DNA of 64,000 bases from Actinomycetes bacterium (GCA_023460975.1 JAEWOG010000023.1:1-64000); one strand, 5' to 3'. Counted from the first letter of the stretch, positions 26,621 through 35,805 are shown. Notes: generated by a model from the letters alone, not told the origin. A program made the numbers and translations.

Positions 26621-29600
26621 ATGAATCGTGTCGTGTGTGCGCTGCTGTCGCTGCTGTTCGTGGCGGTGGCGTGGGGGAGCGGCCCGGTCGCCAGCGCGAT
26701 GCCCCATGACCCCGTCGATGCGGGGGAGGCGGGCCCGCGTCAGGACCGCCCCAGCCGTTCGTCCTTGGTCGTCAAGGTGCGCACACCGATCAAGGGCATC
26801 AAGGGCAAGGTCACGGTCCGTGGGCCGCGTGGTTTCACGCGTGTCCTGCGCAAGAGTGTCGTCCTGCGCGGGGTGCGCCCGGGCAAGTACCGGCTCGTGG
26901 CGGCGCCCGCCCGCAACGCCAAGGTGACTGCGTATGCCTCCGTACGCAAGGTCGTCGTCAAGGTGCCCGCAGGGCGCAAGGCCAAGGCCATCGTCGTCTA
27001 CAACTCGGTCGTCTCGAACCGGACCACGGTGCTGTCCGCCGGCGCAATCTCCGACGTCGCACGTGATGTGGCCGACGACGGTTCGGCGGAGGTGCGCCGC
27101 GTCGTGTTGTCGGGACGCACCACCTACAAGCGGGGCGACCTGCTGGTCGCTGGCATCACCGAACAGACGCCCGAGGGCCTGATGGTCCAGGTGCGCAAGG
27201 CCAACCGGAATGTGCCCCGTCGGGGACTCACCACCTATCAGGTGCGGCGCGCCGCGATCACCAGCGTCGTACCGGTCGGGCAACTCGATTCGACGTTCAC
27301 CTTGAACGAGTCGTCGGCGTCGGTGGATGTGGCCCGCCGCGCGGTGACGCCCGTCGTTCGATGCAACCACGCGGACGGGACCTCTGAGGTCACGAACATC
27401 AGCTACACCCCGACGATCGCCATGACAATGCTGGCGGACTGGAACAAACTCAAGCCGGGTAGTTCCTACATCGAACTGTCGGTGGAGAAGACCGGCACCC
27501 TGGCCGCGGACTACTTGTCCACCACGGCTCAGCAGTGCTCGGGCTCGGTCGAACTCTTGTCCGAGAAGTTGCCAGCGGTGCGCTTCATGATCGGGCCCGT
27601 GCCGATCGTGGTCGTGCCGAAGCTGACGATTGACTTGGGATTGTGGGCCAAGGTGTCCCACGGAATCGAGATGACCGGGAGCCTCACTGCCGGCACCAAG
27701 GTCGGTATGCGTGCCTACGGCGACGGACGGGCGGTGCCGGTCTGGGACCCCACGCTGAGTTCGACCACTAAGCCCTCCAGCCCCTCGGGGGGAGAACTCT
27801 CGGGTGACTTGACCGGCACCATGGACCTGAGCCTGACCATCGAGGCCCGCGTGTACCTTTACGACCTGCTTGGTGCGTTCGGCCGGCTCACTCCCTCCTA
27901 CGGTGCGGATCTGGAGCCGGACGAGGAGGCCTGGCTCACGGTGGGTGGCAAGATCGCGGCCGAAGTCGGGGTGGGGGCGGAGAAGTGCATCGAGTTGTGG
28001 GGGCCCGACCTGTGCTTCGGCGTCGAGAAGTCCCTTTCGTTCTCCACCGATCGACAGATCGGCGACGTCTTCTACCGCCCACAGATCACCACGCACGAGC
28101 TGCCCGGCGGCGCCGTGGGGATGCCTTACTCCGAGCAACTGACGACCAAGCGGGAGCACTCCAGCAGCGTCTGGCGTGTGGCCGCGGGCCAACTGCCTCC
28201 CGGCCTGGAACTGGGGGCGGACGGGCGGCTGAGCGGCACCCCGCGTACGGAAGGCGACTTTGAGTTCGCCGTCGAGGTCAAGACCGCCTTGGGACCCCGG
28301 GACCAGCGCTCCCTTGAGCTGAGCGTCGGCCCCCGCGGCAAGCCGGTGATCGTGGTGCCCAATCCGGTCAAGGGCAGGGTCGCGGAGCCCTTCGACGTGA
28401 CCCTGCGCACGAGTGACGATCGCCCGGGAACGTGGGCCTTCGACGCGCTTCCGGCCGGACTCGTCGCCGATGGAGGCCGGATCACGGGCACGCCGGAATC
28501 TCCGTCTCTCACCACGGTCGGAGTCACGTTCACCGACGTGGCCGGTCGCCGGGTGAGCGCGGTGTTCTCCCTCGAGATCGCTGACCGCAAGCCCCCGGAG
28601 ATCGTGACCACGACGCTGGAAGACGCCGAGACGTCCTGGTCCTATGAGCAGCCGCTCGTGGTGAAGGGTGACGTGGCGGGTCGGTGGAGCACGGTCTCTG
28701 GCCGCCTGCCCGATGGCCTCACCGTCGTCGATCCCAACGGCGGTCCGGGAGCGATCACCGGGGTACCGGTGGAGTCCGGCGAGTTCGAGGTCACCCTCCG
28801 CTTCACCGATGCGTACGAGAAGTACGCGGAGCGTACGTTTGAACTGACCGTGATCGAGGACCGCTCCACGGTGACCGTCCTGCCGTCGCCCGCCACAGCG
28901 GCCCACGAGGCGGGGGAGCCGGACGTGAGTCCGGACGGGCGATTCGTCGTGTACTCCGCCCTCGACCCCGAGGACCCCGGCGTACGCAGCGTGTTCCTGT
29001 GGAACCGCGTCACCAACGCCACCGGGCGCATCGCAACGAATGCCGTCGGGCCCGTGGTGAGCGAGGGCGGGCTGTATGTCGCCTACACGGCCCTCAGCGA
29101 GGACGGGGTGGCGCTGCACCGCTGGAGCGCGGAGACCGGTGGCGTGGACGTGGTGAGCCCGGCGGTCGCAGGGGAGTGGGCCAGCGAGGCGTCTCCCCGG
29201 GTGCGGATCAGCGATGACGGACGCTTCGTGGCCTTCAACGAACGGGCCGACCACGGCGGAGGTGAACTGCGCGCAGCAGGGGTACGACGCTGGGACGCCG
29301 AGACCGGCGACACGGCGCACGTGACGGCGGGGGAGGCTCTGCCCTACGAATGGATGATCGAACAACTCGATGACATGTCGGGTGACGGGCACCGGATTCT
29401 CTTCACGGGCATCGGGCCCGACGCGCCGGACTCCGCCTACGTGTATGACTTCGCCCGCGGCGGCCTGGCGCCCCGCGAGCGGCGCAGCTATGAGGACCTC
29501 CACCACTACGCCACGACGGGACGCGGCATCAGCGGCGACGGCCAGTTGGCAGTGGTCGACGAGTACTTCTGGCAGGAGAACCTCGGCACCCCCGAGCGGT

Positions 29601-29899
29601 TGCTGTGGGCGCCCGACGACGGTGGCGTCACCGCCGTGAGCACGTGGGAGATCGGGGCCGAATGGTTGGATTCGATCGACATGGACGCCACCGGCTCCAT
29701 GTGGGCCCTTCGCTTCTCGTACGGCGATCAGGCGCGACTGTGGGATCACAGCTCCGGTCGGGGCCGCGACATGGGCCCCGACACGAGTGCCAGCGGCATC
29801 AGCGCAGCAGGTGACCTCGTGGGGCTGGTACGCGGGCCGCTGATGATGGACTCGTCTGAGCGACGCGGGGCGATCGAGCTGTGGAGTCGCTTCGGCTGA
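26621..29899 (+). CDS. large secreted protein with three putative Ig-like domains and a beta-propeller
   Basis: A 1092-residue exported protein. A signal peptide spans about 1-27 (VVCALLSLLFVAVAWG ... VASA). Residues 45-120 are rich in Lys/Val repeats (KVRTPIKGIKGKVTVRGPRG) resembling a carboxypeptidase-regulatory-like fold; 120-480 are unassigned. Three He_PIG-type Ig-like domains follow at about 490-575, 577-660 and 661-747, each with the pattern xGxLPxGLxxxxxGxIxGTPxxxG. From about 750 come six or seven propeller-type repeats of the kind SPDGRFVVYSA, SDDGRFVAFNE and SGDGHRILFTG. There is no LPXTG, lipobox or C-terminal helix, so it should be released or loosely wall-bound. It stands alone, with GGGGGA before ATG 26621; function unknown. 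Confidence 0.85.
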   Translation: MNRVVCALLSLLFVAVAWGSGPVASAMPHDPVDAGEAGPRQDRPSRSSLVVKVRTPIKGIKGKVTVRGPRGFTRVLRKSVVLRGVRPGKYRLVAAPARNAKVTAYASVRKVVVKVPAGRKAKAIVVYNSVVSNRTTVLSAGAISDVARDVADDGSAEVRRVVLSGRTTYKRGDLLVAGITEQTPEGLMVQVRKANRNVPRRGLTTYQVRRAAITSVVPVGQLDSTFTLNESSASVDVARRAVTPVVRCNHADGTSEVTNISYTPTIAMTMLADWNKLKPGSSYIELSVEKTGTLAADYLSTTAQQCSGSVELLSEKLPAVRFMIGPVPIVVVPKLTIDLGLWAKVSHGIEMTGSLTAGTKVGMRAYGDGRAVPVWDPTLSSTTKPSSPSGGELSGDLTGTMDLSLTIEARVYLYDLLGAFGRLTPSYGADLEPDEEAWLTVGGKIAAEVGVGAEKCIELWGPDLCFGVEKSLSFSTDRQIGDVFYRPQITTHELPGGAVGMPYSEQLTTKREHSSSVWRVAAGQLPPGLELGADGRLSGTPRTEGDFEFAVEVKTALGPRDQRSLELSVGPRGKPVIVVPNPVKGRVAEPFDVTLRTSDDRPGTWAFDALPAGLVADGGRITGTPESPSLTTVGVTFTDVAGRRVSAVFSLEIADRKPPEIVTTTLEDAETSWSYEQPLVVKGDVAGRWSTVSGRLPDGLTVVDPNGGPGAITGVPVESGEFEVTLRFTDAYEKYAERTFELTVIEDRSTVTVLPSPATAAHEAGEPDVSPDGRFVVYSALDPEDPGVRSVFLWNRVTNATGRIATNAVGPVVSEGGLYVAYTALSEDGVALHRWSAETGGVDVVSPAVAGEWASEASPRVRISDDGRFVAFNERADHGGGELRAAGVRRWDAETGDTAHVTAGEALPYEWMIEQLDDMSGDGHRILFTGIGPDAPDSAYVYDFARGGLAPRERRSYEDLHHYATTGRGISGDGQLAVVDEYFWQENLGTPERLLWAPDDGGVTAVSTWEIGAEWLDSIDMDATGSMWALRFSYGDQARLWDHSSGRGRDMGPDTSASGISAAGDLVGLVRGPLMMDSSERRGAIELWSRFG

Positions 29900-29925
29900 G
29901 ATCGTCCCGTGGGAGGACGCGTGCG

Positions 29926-31104
29926 GTGGTGAGGGCGCCTACGATCGGCGCCGTGGAGCCCTCCCTGCCGTGGACGCTCGGCGAGCGCGGTCGCCGATGG
30001 TTCGACCGACTCCTCGTGCTGGGGCTGGTGGGGCTCTCCCTGTTCTACGTCCTGGCGGGTGAGCCAGGCGCCGCGTTCCTCAGCGTCGCCCAGGTCGCGC
30101 CGCTGTGGTGGCGCCGCTCGCACGCGGCGGCGGTCTTCGCGGCCGTGGCCCTGGCCAGTGCCCTCCAGGTGGTGGTGCTCGACACGCCGATCATCGGCCA
30201 ACTCGCCTTCCCCGTCGCCGCCTATTCCGGCGCTCGGTGGGGCGGTCGGGCGACCCGCTTCATCGTCCTGCTGGTGACACTGTGCGCCTCGCTGGTGGCC
30301 GCGTGGGACTGGACGCGCGGGTGGGCGCAACCGGATGACGTCGCGCGAAGCATGATCGCTCCGGCGCTCAGCGCGGCAGGGATCGCGGTGAGCGCGTGGG
30401 CGCTCGGGGTGGCCGGCAGCCAGCGGGACCGGTACGTCCGCGGGCTCGTCGACGCTGCCGAGCAGGCCCGCCGGATGGCCGAGCGCGACGTGGCGCTGGC
30501 CGCGCAGGACGAGCGCGCACGCATCGCCCGGGAGATGCATGACGTGGTGGCGCATGGCCTCTCCGTGATCGTCGTGCAGGCCGACGGCGCCCGGTATGCG
30601 GCCGCCAAGGACCCGCAGGTCGCCGTCGACACGCTCGCCACGGTCGCCGACACCGGCCGGGCATCCCTCGCGGAGATGCGGCGCCTGCTCGGGCTGCTGC
30701 GCACGGGCGAGAGCGGCGTACGCCCCCAACCGACGCTGTCCGACGTGCCGCACCTGGTTCGTGAGGCTGCGGCGAGCGGGACGGAGGTCGAGTTCGAGGC
30801 GCCAGACCCCTTGCCAGCCGTGGCTGACGGCGTCGGGCTGGCTGCGTACCGTGTCGTGCAGGAGGCGCTCACCAACGTCCGCAAGCATGCCGGTGACGGC
30901 GTTCGCGTGAGCGTGCGGATCACGGTGAGCGATGCCCTGCACGTCAGTGTGCGTGACGACGGTCGGGGCGGGGCGCGCGACCCGAGTGACGCCGGTCTCG
31001 GCCTGGTGGGGATGCGCGAGCGGGTCGGGGTGCGCGATGGGACGTTGCACGCCGGGCCCGCCGAGGGCGGTGGCTGGCGGGTCGATGCGAGGATTCCGCT
31101 GTGA
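29926..31104 (+). CDS. sensor histidine kinase (NarL/DesK-type, HisKA_3)
   Basis: A 392-residue membrane kinase. Four or five hydrophobic helices in the first ~150 residues are followed by the dimerisation/phosphoacceptor segment ERARIAREMHDVVAHGLSVI, with His at about 205. The HATPase domain carries YRVVQEALTNVRKHAG (N box) and DDGRGG followed by GLGLVGMRERV (G boxes). I chose GTG 29926 because GGGAGGA lies 8 nt upstream; a GTG at 29953 is the alternative. Coupled (GTGA) to the response regulator. Confidence 0.92.
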   Translation: MVRAPTIGAVEPSLPWTLGERGRRWFDRLLVLGLVGLSLFYVLAGEPGAAFLSVAQVAPLWWRRSHAAAVFAAVALASALQVVVLDTPIIGQLAFPVAAYSGARWGGRATRFIVLLVTLCASLVAAWDWTRGWAQPDDVARSMIAPALSAAGIAVSAWALGVAGSQRDRYVRGLVDAAEQARRMAERDVALAAQDERARIAREMHDVVAHGLSVIVVQADGARYAAAKDPQVAVDTLATVADTGRASLAEMRRLLGLLRTGESGVRPQPTLSDVPHLVREAAASGTEVEFEAPDPLPAVADGVGLAAYRVVQEALTNVRKHAGDGVRVSVRITVSDALHVSVRDDGRGGARDPSDAGLGLVGMRERVGVRDGTLHAGPAEGGGWRVDARIPL

Positions 31105-31790
31105 GTGATCGTGCCGCGGAGGCGATCCGCGTGTTCCTCGTCGACGACCAGCAGATGGTGCGCGCCGGGTTCCGCATGCTCGTGGAGAGCCAGGACGACA
31201 TGGTCGTGGTCGGAGAGGCTGGCGACGGCGGCGAGGCGCTGGAGAAGCTGTCCGTCACTCGCGCCGACGTCGTGCTGATGGACGTCCGCATGCCGAGGAT
31301 GGACGGCGTCGAGGCCACGCGCCGTCTGCTCGCCTCCGCGCCGGGCGACGACTCCGGCGTCCGCGTGATCGTGCTGACGACCTTCGATCTCGACGAGTAC
31401 GCGTTCGCTGCGATCCGCGCCGGAGCCTCCGCGTTCCTGCTGAAGGACGCCACGCCGCCGGAACTGCTGGGCGCGATCCGGTCCGTACGCGCCGGCGACG
31501 CCGTGGTGGCCCCGAGCACCACGAAGCGGCTGCTCGACCACTTTGCGGCGATGCCGGAGCCGGGGAACGCCCCGACTCCGGACGACCGACTGGCCCACCT
31601 GACCGACCGCGAGATCGACGTCCTGCGACTCGTCGCGGCGGGCCGCACGAACCCCGAGATCGCCCGCGACCTCGTGGTCGCAGAGACGACGGTCAAGACC
31701 CACGTGGGTCGACTGCTCGCCAAGACCGCTTCGCGCGACCGCGTCCAGTTGGTCGTCCTCGCGTACGAATCGGGGCTCGTCACGCCCTGA
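31101..31790 (+). CDS. response regulator, NarL/LuxR family
   Basis: A 229-residue regulator. The receiver domain spans about 10-130, with DD in FLVDDQQMVRAGF, phospho-Asp at about 61 in VVLMDVRMPRMDG, and Thr/Lys in VLTTFDLDEY and AFLLKDATPPEL. The C-terminal LuxR-type helix-turn-helix reads LTDREIDVLRLVAAGRTNPEIA...TTVKTHVGRLLAK (about 165-215). It overlaps the kinase gene by 4 nt. The ABC transporter genes that follow are the likely targets, through the inverted repeat at 31791-31850. Confidence 0.94.
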   Translation: MSDRAAEAIRVFLVDDQQMVRAGFRMLVESQDDMVVVGEAGDGGEALEKLSVTRADVVLMDVRMPRMDGVEATRRLLASAPGDDSGVRVIVLTTFDLDEYAFAAIRAGASAFLLKDATPPELLGAIRSVRAGDAVVAPSTTKRLLDHFAAMPEPGNAPTPDDRLAHLTDREIDVLRLVAAGRTNPEIARDLVVAETTVKTHVGRLLAKTASRDRVQLVVLAYESGLVTP

Positions 31791-31850
31791 GCGGGTCCTC
31801 CCCAGGTAGGAGGCGCGGGCTCGCCTCCGACTACGGGAGGAGGACCCGGT
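31791..31850. promoter_or_regulatory. nested inverted repeat upstream of the ABC transporter genes
   Basis: Outer arms at 31791-31809 (GCGGGTCCTCCCCAGGTAG) and 31832-31850 pair at most positions, including TCCTCC/GGAGGA and CTAC/GTAG. An inner stem GGAGGC/GCCTCC lies around a GC-rich loop. The element begins right after the response-regulator stop and ends 52 nt before the transporter start. It could be the operator for that regulator, a terminator/attenuator, or both. Confidence 0.55.
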
Positions 31851-31901
31851 TCGGTCTGCGGGCTGACGCGGCGAGGCCGCCTGTACGGGAAGGCTGGAGG
31901 C

Positions 31902-32690
31902 ATGACCACAGCACCCGCTCTTCCCGTTCCACCCACCGGCGCCGGCGCGGCGCCAGCGGCCCAGGCCGTCGGCCTCACCAAGACGTACGGTTCCGGCGAC
32001 AGCGTCGTGCACGCGCTGCGCGGCATCGACCTCGAGATCCGTCCCGGCCGCTTCACCGCGATCATGGGTCCCTCGGGGTCTGGCAAGTCCACCCTCATGC
32101 ACTGCCTCGCAGGCCTCGACGCGGCGAGCAGTGGGGAGATCTTCGTCGCGGGAACCCGGCTCAGCGGCATGGACGACACGGCCCTGACCCTGTTCCGACG
32201 TGAGCACGTCGGCTTCGTGTTCCAGGCATTCAACCTGCTCCCGATGCTCACCGCCGGGCAGAACATCCTCCTGCCGCTGGAGCTGGCTGGGCGTCCCGTC
32301 GACCAGCAGCACTACGAGCGGGTGGTGGCGATCCTTGGGCTGGGCGACCGCCTGGGCCACCTGCCCGGCGAGCTCTCCGGTGGTCAGCAGCAGCGCGTGG
32401 CCATCGCTCGGGCGCTGGTCGCGCAGCCCGACATCGTGTTCGCGGACGAGCCCACGGGCAACCTCGACTCCGAGGCTTCCGCGGAGGTCTTGGGTCACCT
32501 GCGCCGCTCCGTGCGCGAGCAGGGGCTGACGGTGGTCATGGTGACCCACGAGCTCGAGGCGGCCGCGTACGCCGACGAGGTCGTCGTGATCCGCGACGGC
32601 TCGCTGGCCGCGCACCTGGTCGATCCGACCCAGGACGAGCTGGTTGCCGCGCTGCGCCGTCGGGCTGCTTCTTCGGTGCAGGAGGACTGA
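31902..32690 (+). CDS. MacB/LolD-type ABC transporter ATP-binding protein
   Basis: A 262-residue ATPase. Motifs are Walker A GPSGSGKSTLMHCLAGLD at about 56-73, the family-typical FVFQAFNLLPMLTAGQNILLPL after the Q-loop, signature LSGGQQQRVAIARAL, Walker B IVFADEPTGNLDS, and VMVTHELEAA with the switch His. It partners the FtsX-like permease in the next gene (stop and start share one base, TGATG). Such pairs extrude drugs, peptides or lipoproteins, often in response to cell-envelope stress sensed by a neighbouring two-component system. Confidence 0.93.
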   Translation: MTTAPALPVPPTGAGAAPAAQAVGLTKTYGSGDSVVHALRGIDLEIRPGRFTAIMGPSGSGKSTLMHCLAGLDAASSGEIFVAGTRLSGMDDTALTLFRREHVGFVFQAFNLLPMLTAGQNILLPLELAGRPVDQQHYERVVAILGLGDRLGHLPGELSGGQQQRVAIARALVAQPDIVFADEPTGNLDSEASAEVLGHLRRSVREQGLTVVMVTHELEAAAYADEVVVIRDGSLAAHLVDPTQDELVAALRRRAASSVQED

Positions 32691-35122
32691 TGCGCACGGT
32701 GCTGCTCGCCTCGCTGAGGCACAACACCCGCCGCTACGTGGCCTCGGCGCTGGCGGTGATCATCGGCGTCGCGTTCATCGTCGCCACCGATGGCCTCTCG
32801 GGAGCGCTGCGCTCGGGGATGACCGCCGACGTCGCACAGCCGTACGAGCGTGCGAGCCACGTCGTCGCCACCACGTCCACCGACGAGGCCGAGTCGCTTC
32901 TGAGCGCAGCCGATGCCGAGGGGATCGCCGCCTCCCCGAACGCCCTGACGTGGGCGTCGATGACGACGGGGAACCTCACCAGCAACGACGTGACCCTGGG
33001 CGTGGCCCCCTCACCGGCTGACCTGCGCTGGCAGACCCTGGTGGCGGGGAGTTTCCCGCAGACGCCGGGAGAGGTGCTCATCACCGAGTCCGTCGCTGCT
33101 CGTCATCACCTCGCCGTGGGGGACACCTTCACGTACGAGGCGATGGCCGACGAGGCCGTCGAGGCCCGGGTTGCCGGCGTGGTGGAGACCACCCACGCCG
33201 GTGGATCCGACGTCTACCTTCCGTGGGAGGACCTGGCGCAGATCGACGGCGTGTACGTCGAGTCGGTCCTGTGGGACGGTCCCGTCGACGCCGCCGTGGC
33301 CATCGTCGACGAGGCGAACGTGATGACCACTGCCGCCCACGTCGCCGCACTGCAGCAGGAGATCACCCGGGGCGTGGATGTCATTGCGCTGCTGGTCTCC
33401 GTGTTCGCCGCCATCGCCTTGGGTGTGGCGATCCTCGTCATCACCAACACCTTCGCGATCCTGTTCGCCCAGCGGGCGCGGGACTTCGCTCTGCTGCGTT
33501 GTGTCGGGGTGACCCGCCGTCAGTTGCGGCGGTCCGTGCGCGTCGAAGCGTTGGTGCTCGGCGTGGTCGCGTCGCTCGTCGGCGTGGCGAGCGGGGTCCT
33601 CGTGGCGTACGCGTCGTCGTACTTCATCGGGCGCTCCTTCGATGAGTTCGGCAGCGCCAGCTACCGCTGGTGGTGGATGGCATCGGCGGCGTTGATCGGT
33701 GTCGGCGTCACCGTCGTCGCGGCATGGCTGCCGACCCGAGCCGTCACCAGGATCTCGCCGCTGGCGGCGCTGCGTCCGGCGGAGGGTTTCGACGCCCGTA
33801 CGCGCGCGGGAAGGGTGCGCCTGGCCTTCGCGACGCTGTTCGCCGCGCTGGGGACGGCCGGTCTGGTCGTCGCGGTGCGTGGGGACGAGCTGTCGGTGGC
33901 GCTGCCCCTGATGTTCGCCAGTGGGGGCGCGGCCTTCGTCGGCCTGCTGCTGGCGGGCCCCCTGCTGGTCCCGGCCCTGCTGCGGGTGTTCGGGCGGCTC
34001 CTCACCCGTCCGGGTGCGGCGGGTTCGGTGCCCCGCCTCGCGTCGTCGAACGCGCGCCGCAACCCTCGTCGTACGGCCACGACGACGGCCTCGCTGATGG
34101 TCGGCGTCACGCTCACCACGGCGGTGCTCACCGGCCTGGGCACCATCGTGGCGGCGATGGACGACGAGATGGCCAGGGACTACCCCGTGGACGTCGCCGT
34201 GATGCCCACCGAGATGGGCGCGCTGCCCGAGGGGCTCGCGGAGCGAGTCGAGGCGGCGGAGGGCGTACGGGCGGTCGGCACCTTGCCCGGCGCCACGGTG
34301 TCAGCGGGCGGCGGACAGTGGCCGATCCTGGGGCTCGGCGCGGACCGCTCGTTCCTGCACGGTGGCCAGGATCCGTTCGCGGACGGTCAGATCCAGATTC
34401 CGTACGAGATCTACAACGAGTTGTCCGATCGCGCGCGTCGCGAGATCGACGAGAAGGGTCGCCTGAGTCTGCGCTCGGGGGAGAACGTCCTCACCCTCAC
34501 CGCCGACGTCTCGGGCGCGTACGGCCCCACGCTGGTGGTGCCGGTTGCCGACCTCGAGCGACTTGCCCCCGGCGCCGGCGCTTCGGCCCTGTGGGTCCGT
34601 GCGCAGGACGGTGTCGACGCCGACGAGCTCGACACGGCGATCAACGGTGCTCTCGCGGGAGCGGATGTCGAGGTGACGGGCCGCTACGCCCAACGTGCCT
34701 GGGTTGAGGTGCAGATGCGTGTCGTCACTGGCGCGGTCGTCGGGCTGCTCGCCGTCGCGGTCGTGATCGCCCTGATCGGGATTGCCAACACGTTGGGGCT
34801 CTCGGTCTTGGAGCGCACGCGGGAGAGCGCCCTGCTGCGAGCGATGGGGCTGACGCGTGCCCAGCTGCGCCGCACCCTGGCCGTCGAGGGGTTCCTGTTC
34901 GCGGCCGTGGCCACGGTGCTCGGTGTCGCGGTCGGGCTGGTCTTCGCCTGGGTGGGTGTCCAGGTCATGTTCGACGACCTCGTGGACACGACGTTCACCG
35001 TGCCGTGGTGGCAGGTGGCGATCCTCGTGGCGGCGGCGTTGGTCAGTGGGGTCCTGGCGAGCGTGATGCCGAGCCGTCGGGCGGCGAGGGTGAGCCCGGC
35101 TGCCGGCCTTGCCCTCGAGTGA
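32690..35122 (+). CDS. FtsX-like ABC transporter permease (duplicated)
   Basis: An 810-residue permease with two FtsX modules, each a helix, a large extracellular domain and a three-helix bundle. The first bundle has ITNTFAILFAQRARDFALLRCVGVTRRQLRRSVRVEA (positions ~33446-33557). The second has the matching IANTLGLSVLERTRESALLRAMGLTRAQLRR, and ends with SRRAARVSPAAGLALE. The paired bundles show an internal duplication typical of actinobacterial MacB-like permeases. It ends the four-gene set of kinase, regulator, ATPase and permease. Confidence 0.92.
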   Translation: MRTVLLASLRHNTRRYVASALAVIIGVAFIVATDGLSGALRSGMTADVAQPYERASHVVATTSTDEAESLLSAADAEGIAASPNALTWASMTTGNLTSNDVTLGVAPSPADLRWQTLVAGSFPQTPGEVLITESVAARHHLAVGDTFTYEAMADEAVEARVAGVVETTHAGGSDVYLPWEDLAQIDGVYVESVLWDGPVDAAVAIVDEANVMTTAAHVAALQQEITRGVDVIALLVSVFAAIALGVAILVITNTFAILFAQRARDFALLRCVGVTRRQLRRSVRVEALVLGVVASLVGVASGVLVAYASSYFIGRSFDEFGSASYRWWWMASAALIGVGVTVVAAWLPTRAVTRISPLAALRPAEGFDARTRAGRVRLAFATLFAALGTAGLVVAVRGDELSVALPLMFASGGAAFVGLLLAGPLLVPALLRVFGRLLTRPGAAGSVPRLASSNARRNPRRTATTTASLMVGVTLTTAVLTGLGTIVAAMDDEMARDYPVDVAVMPTEMGALPEGLAERVEAAEGVRAVGTLPGATVSAGGGQWPILGLGADRSFLHGGQDPFADGQIQIPYEIYNELSDRARREIDEKGRLSLRSGENVLTLTADVSGAYGPTLVVPVADLERLAPGAGASALWVRAQDGVDADELDTAINGALAGADVEVTGRYAQRAWVEVQMRVVTGAVVGLLAVAVVIALIGIANTLGLSVLERTRESALLRAMGLTRAQLRRTLAVEGFLFAAVATVLGVAVGLVFAWVGVQVMFDDLVDTTFTVPWWQVAILVAAALVSGVLASVMPSRRAARVSPAAGLALE

Positions 35123-35220
35123 GGGGCACACGCGCCACGGCGAGTTGTCAGCGAACAGGGTGTGGCGCAGCGCACGTACCGGGAGTATGCTCGCCCTCTG
35201 TCCATCATGAAGGAGCCCCG

Positions 35221-35367
35221 ATGAAGACGCGTCTGAACTGCCCCTGCGGCGAGTACATCACCGCTGAGGACGAGGACTCACTGGTGGACAAGGTGCAGGC
35301 GCACCTGGCTGCGGAGCACCCCGGTCGTGACTACGACAGGGACGCGATCCTGTTCATGGCCAGCTGA
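35221..35367 (+). CDS. DUF1059 small protein (putative metal-binding)
   Basis: A 48-residue protein: RLNCPCGEYITAEDEDSLVDKVQAHLAAEHPG with two cysteines (7 and 9) and two histidines (near 28 and 33), a layout consistent with metal binding as proposed for the family. ATG 35221 has AAGGAG 8 nt upstream; the longer open frame upstream is non-coding. It is followed by a strong terminator. Confidence 0.85.
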   Translation: MKTRLNCPCGEYITAEDEDSLVDKVQAHLAAEHPGRDYDRDAILFMAS

Positions 35368-35378
35368 GCGCGGCGCAC

Positions 35379-35417
35379 ACGAAGGACCCGGGACCAGGGA
35401 GGGCCCGGGTCCTTCGT
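35379..35417. terminator. bidirectional terminator between DUF1059 and sugE
   Basis: ACGAAGGACCCGGG (35379-35392) pairs perfectly with CCCGGGTCCTTCGT (35404-35417) around an 11-base loop. It lies between two converging genes. Confidence 0.85.
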
Positions 35418-35435
35418 CGCGCGTGGGGCAGTGCG

Positions 35436-35750
35436 TCAGTGGGCGAGCTTGAGGCCGACCACGCAGCCGACGATGCCCAGGATGAGGGCCACCTTCAGCA
35501 GCGAGAAGGACTCCTCGCCGGTCGCCATCGAGTACGCGACGGCGAGGCTGGCACCGATGCCGACCCAGACGGCGTACGCGGTCCCCACCGGGAGGGAACG
35601 CATCGCGTACGCGAGGCCACCCATCGAGATGACCAGGGCGACGGCAAAGACCACCGACGGGGTGAGCCTCGAGAAACCTTCGGACTTGCCGAGGGCGACG
35701 GCCCAGACGGCCTCGAACATCCCCGACACGACGAGCACGATCCACGGCAT
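35436..35750 (-). CDS. sugE: SMR-family guanidinium exporter (SugE/Gdx)
   Basis: A 104-residue small multidrug-resistance protein with four helices. It carries the essential glutamate at residue 13 (SGMFEAVWAVALGKSEGF), the GLAYAMRSLPVGTAYAVWVGIG stretch split over helices 2-3 (positions ~35540-35610) and a short terminal helix. The Gdx subgroup exports guanidinium in exchange for protons. A guanidine-III riboswitch directly upstream supports this assignment over general drug export. ATG 35750 was chosen because AGGAG lies about 6 nt upstream; a start six codons earlier would overlap the riboswitch/RBS region. Confidence 0.93.
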   Translation of the reverse strand: MPWIVLVVSGMFEAVWAVALGKSEGFSRLTPSVVFAVALVISMGGLAYAMRSLPVGTAYAVWVGIGASLAVAYSMATGEESFSLLKVALILGIVGCVVGLKLAH

Positions 35751-35762
35751 GACAACTCCTGT

Positions 35763-35805
35763 CTGCACCGTCTTGTCGCTCTCCGGGTACGGACCCCTCG
35801 TCCGG
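35763..35805 (-). promoter_or_regulatory. guanidine-III (ykkC-III) riboswitch
   Basis: On the minus strand the RNA reads CCGGACGAGG, then CCGUACCCGG, then GACAAGACGG, the three conserved blocks of the compact ykkC-III pseudoknot. The ACGAGG and CAAGACGG blocks are the ligand-site and pseudoknot strands of the family. Its 3' end is about 13 nt from the sugE start, so the AGGAG ribosome site follows directly. This placement fits translational control by guanidine. Confidence 0.85.

Noticed and set aside
26555..29749. A 1064-codon minus-strand open frame opposite the large secreted protein
   Set aside because: The composition (Arg/Gly/His/Val-rich, no domains) is that of an antisense shadow. 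The plus frame has a signal peptide and Ig-like/propeller repeats.
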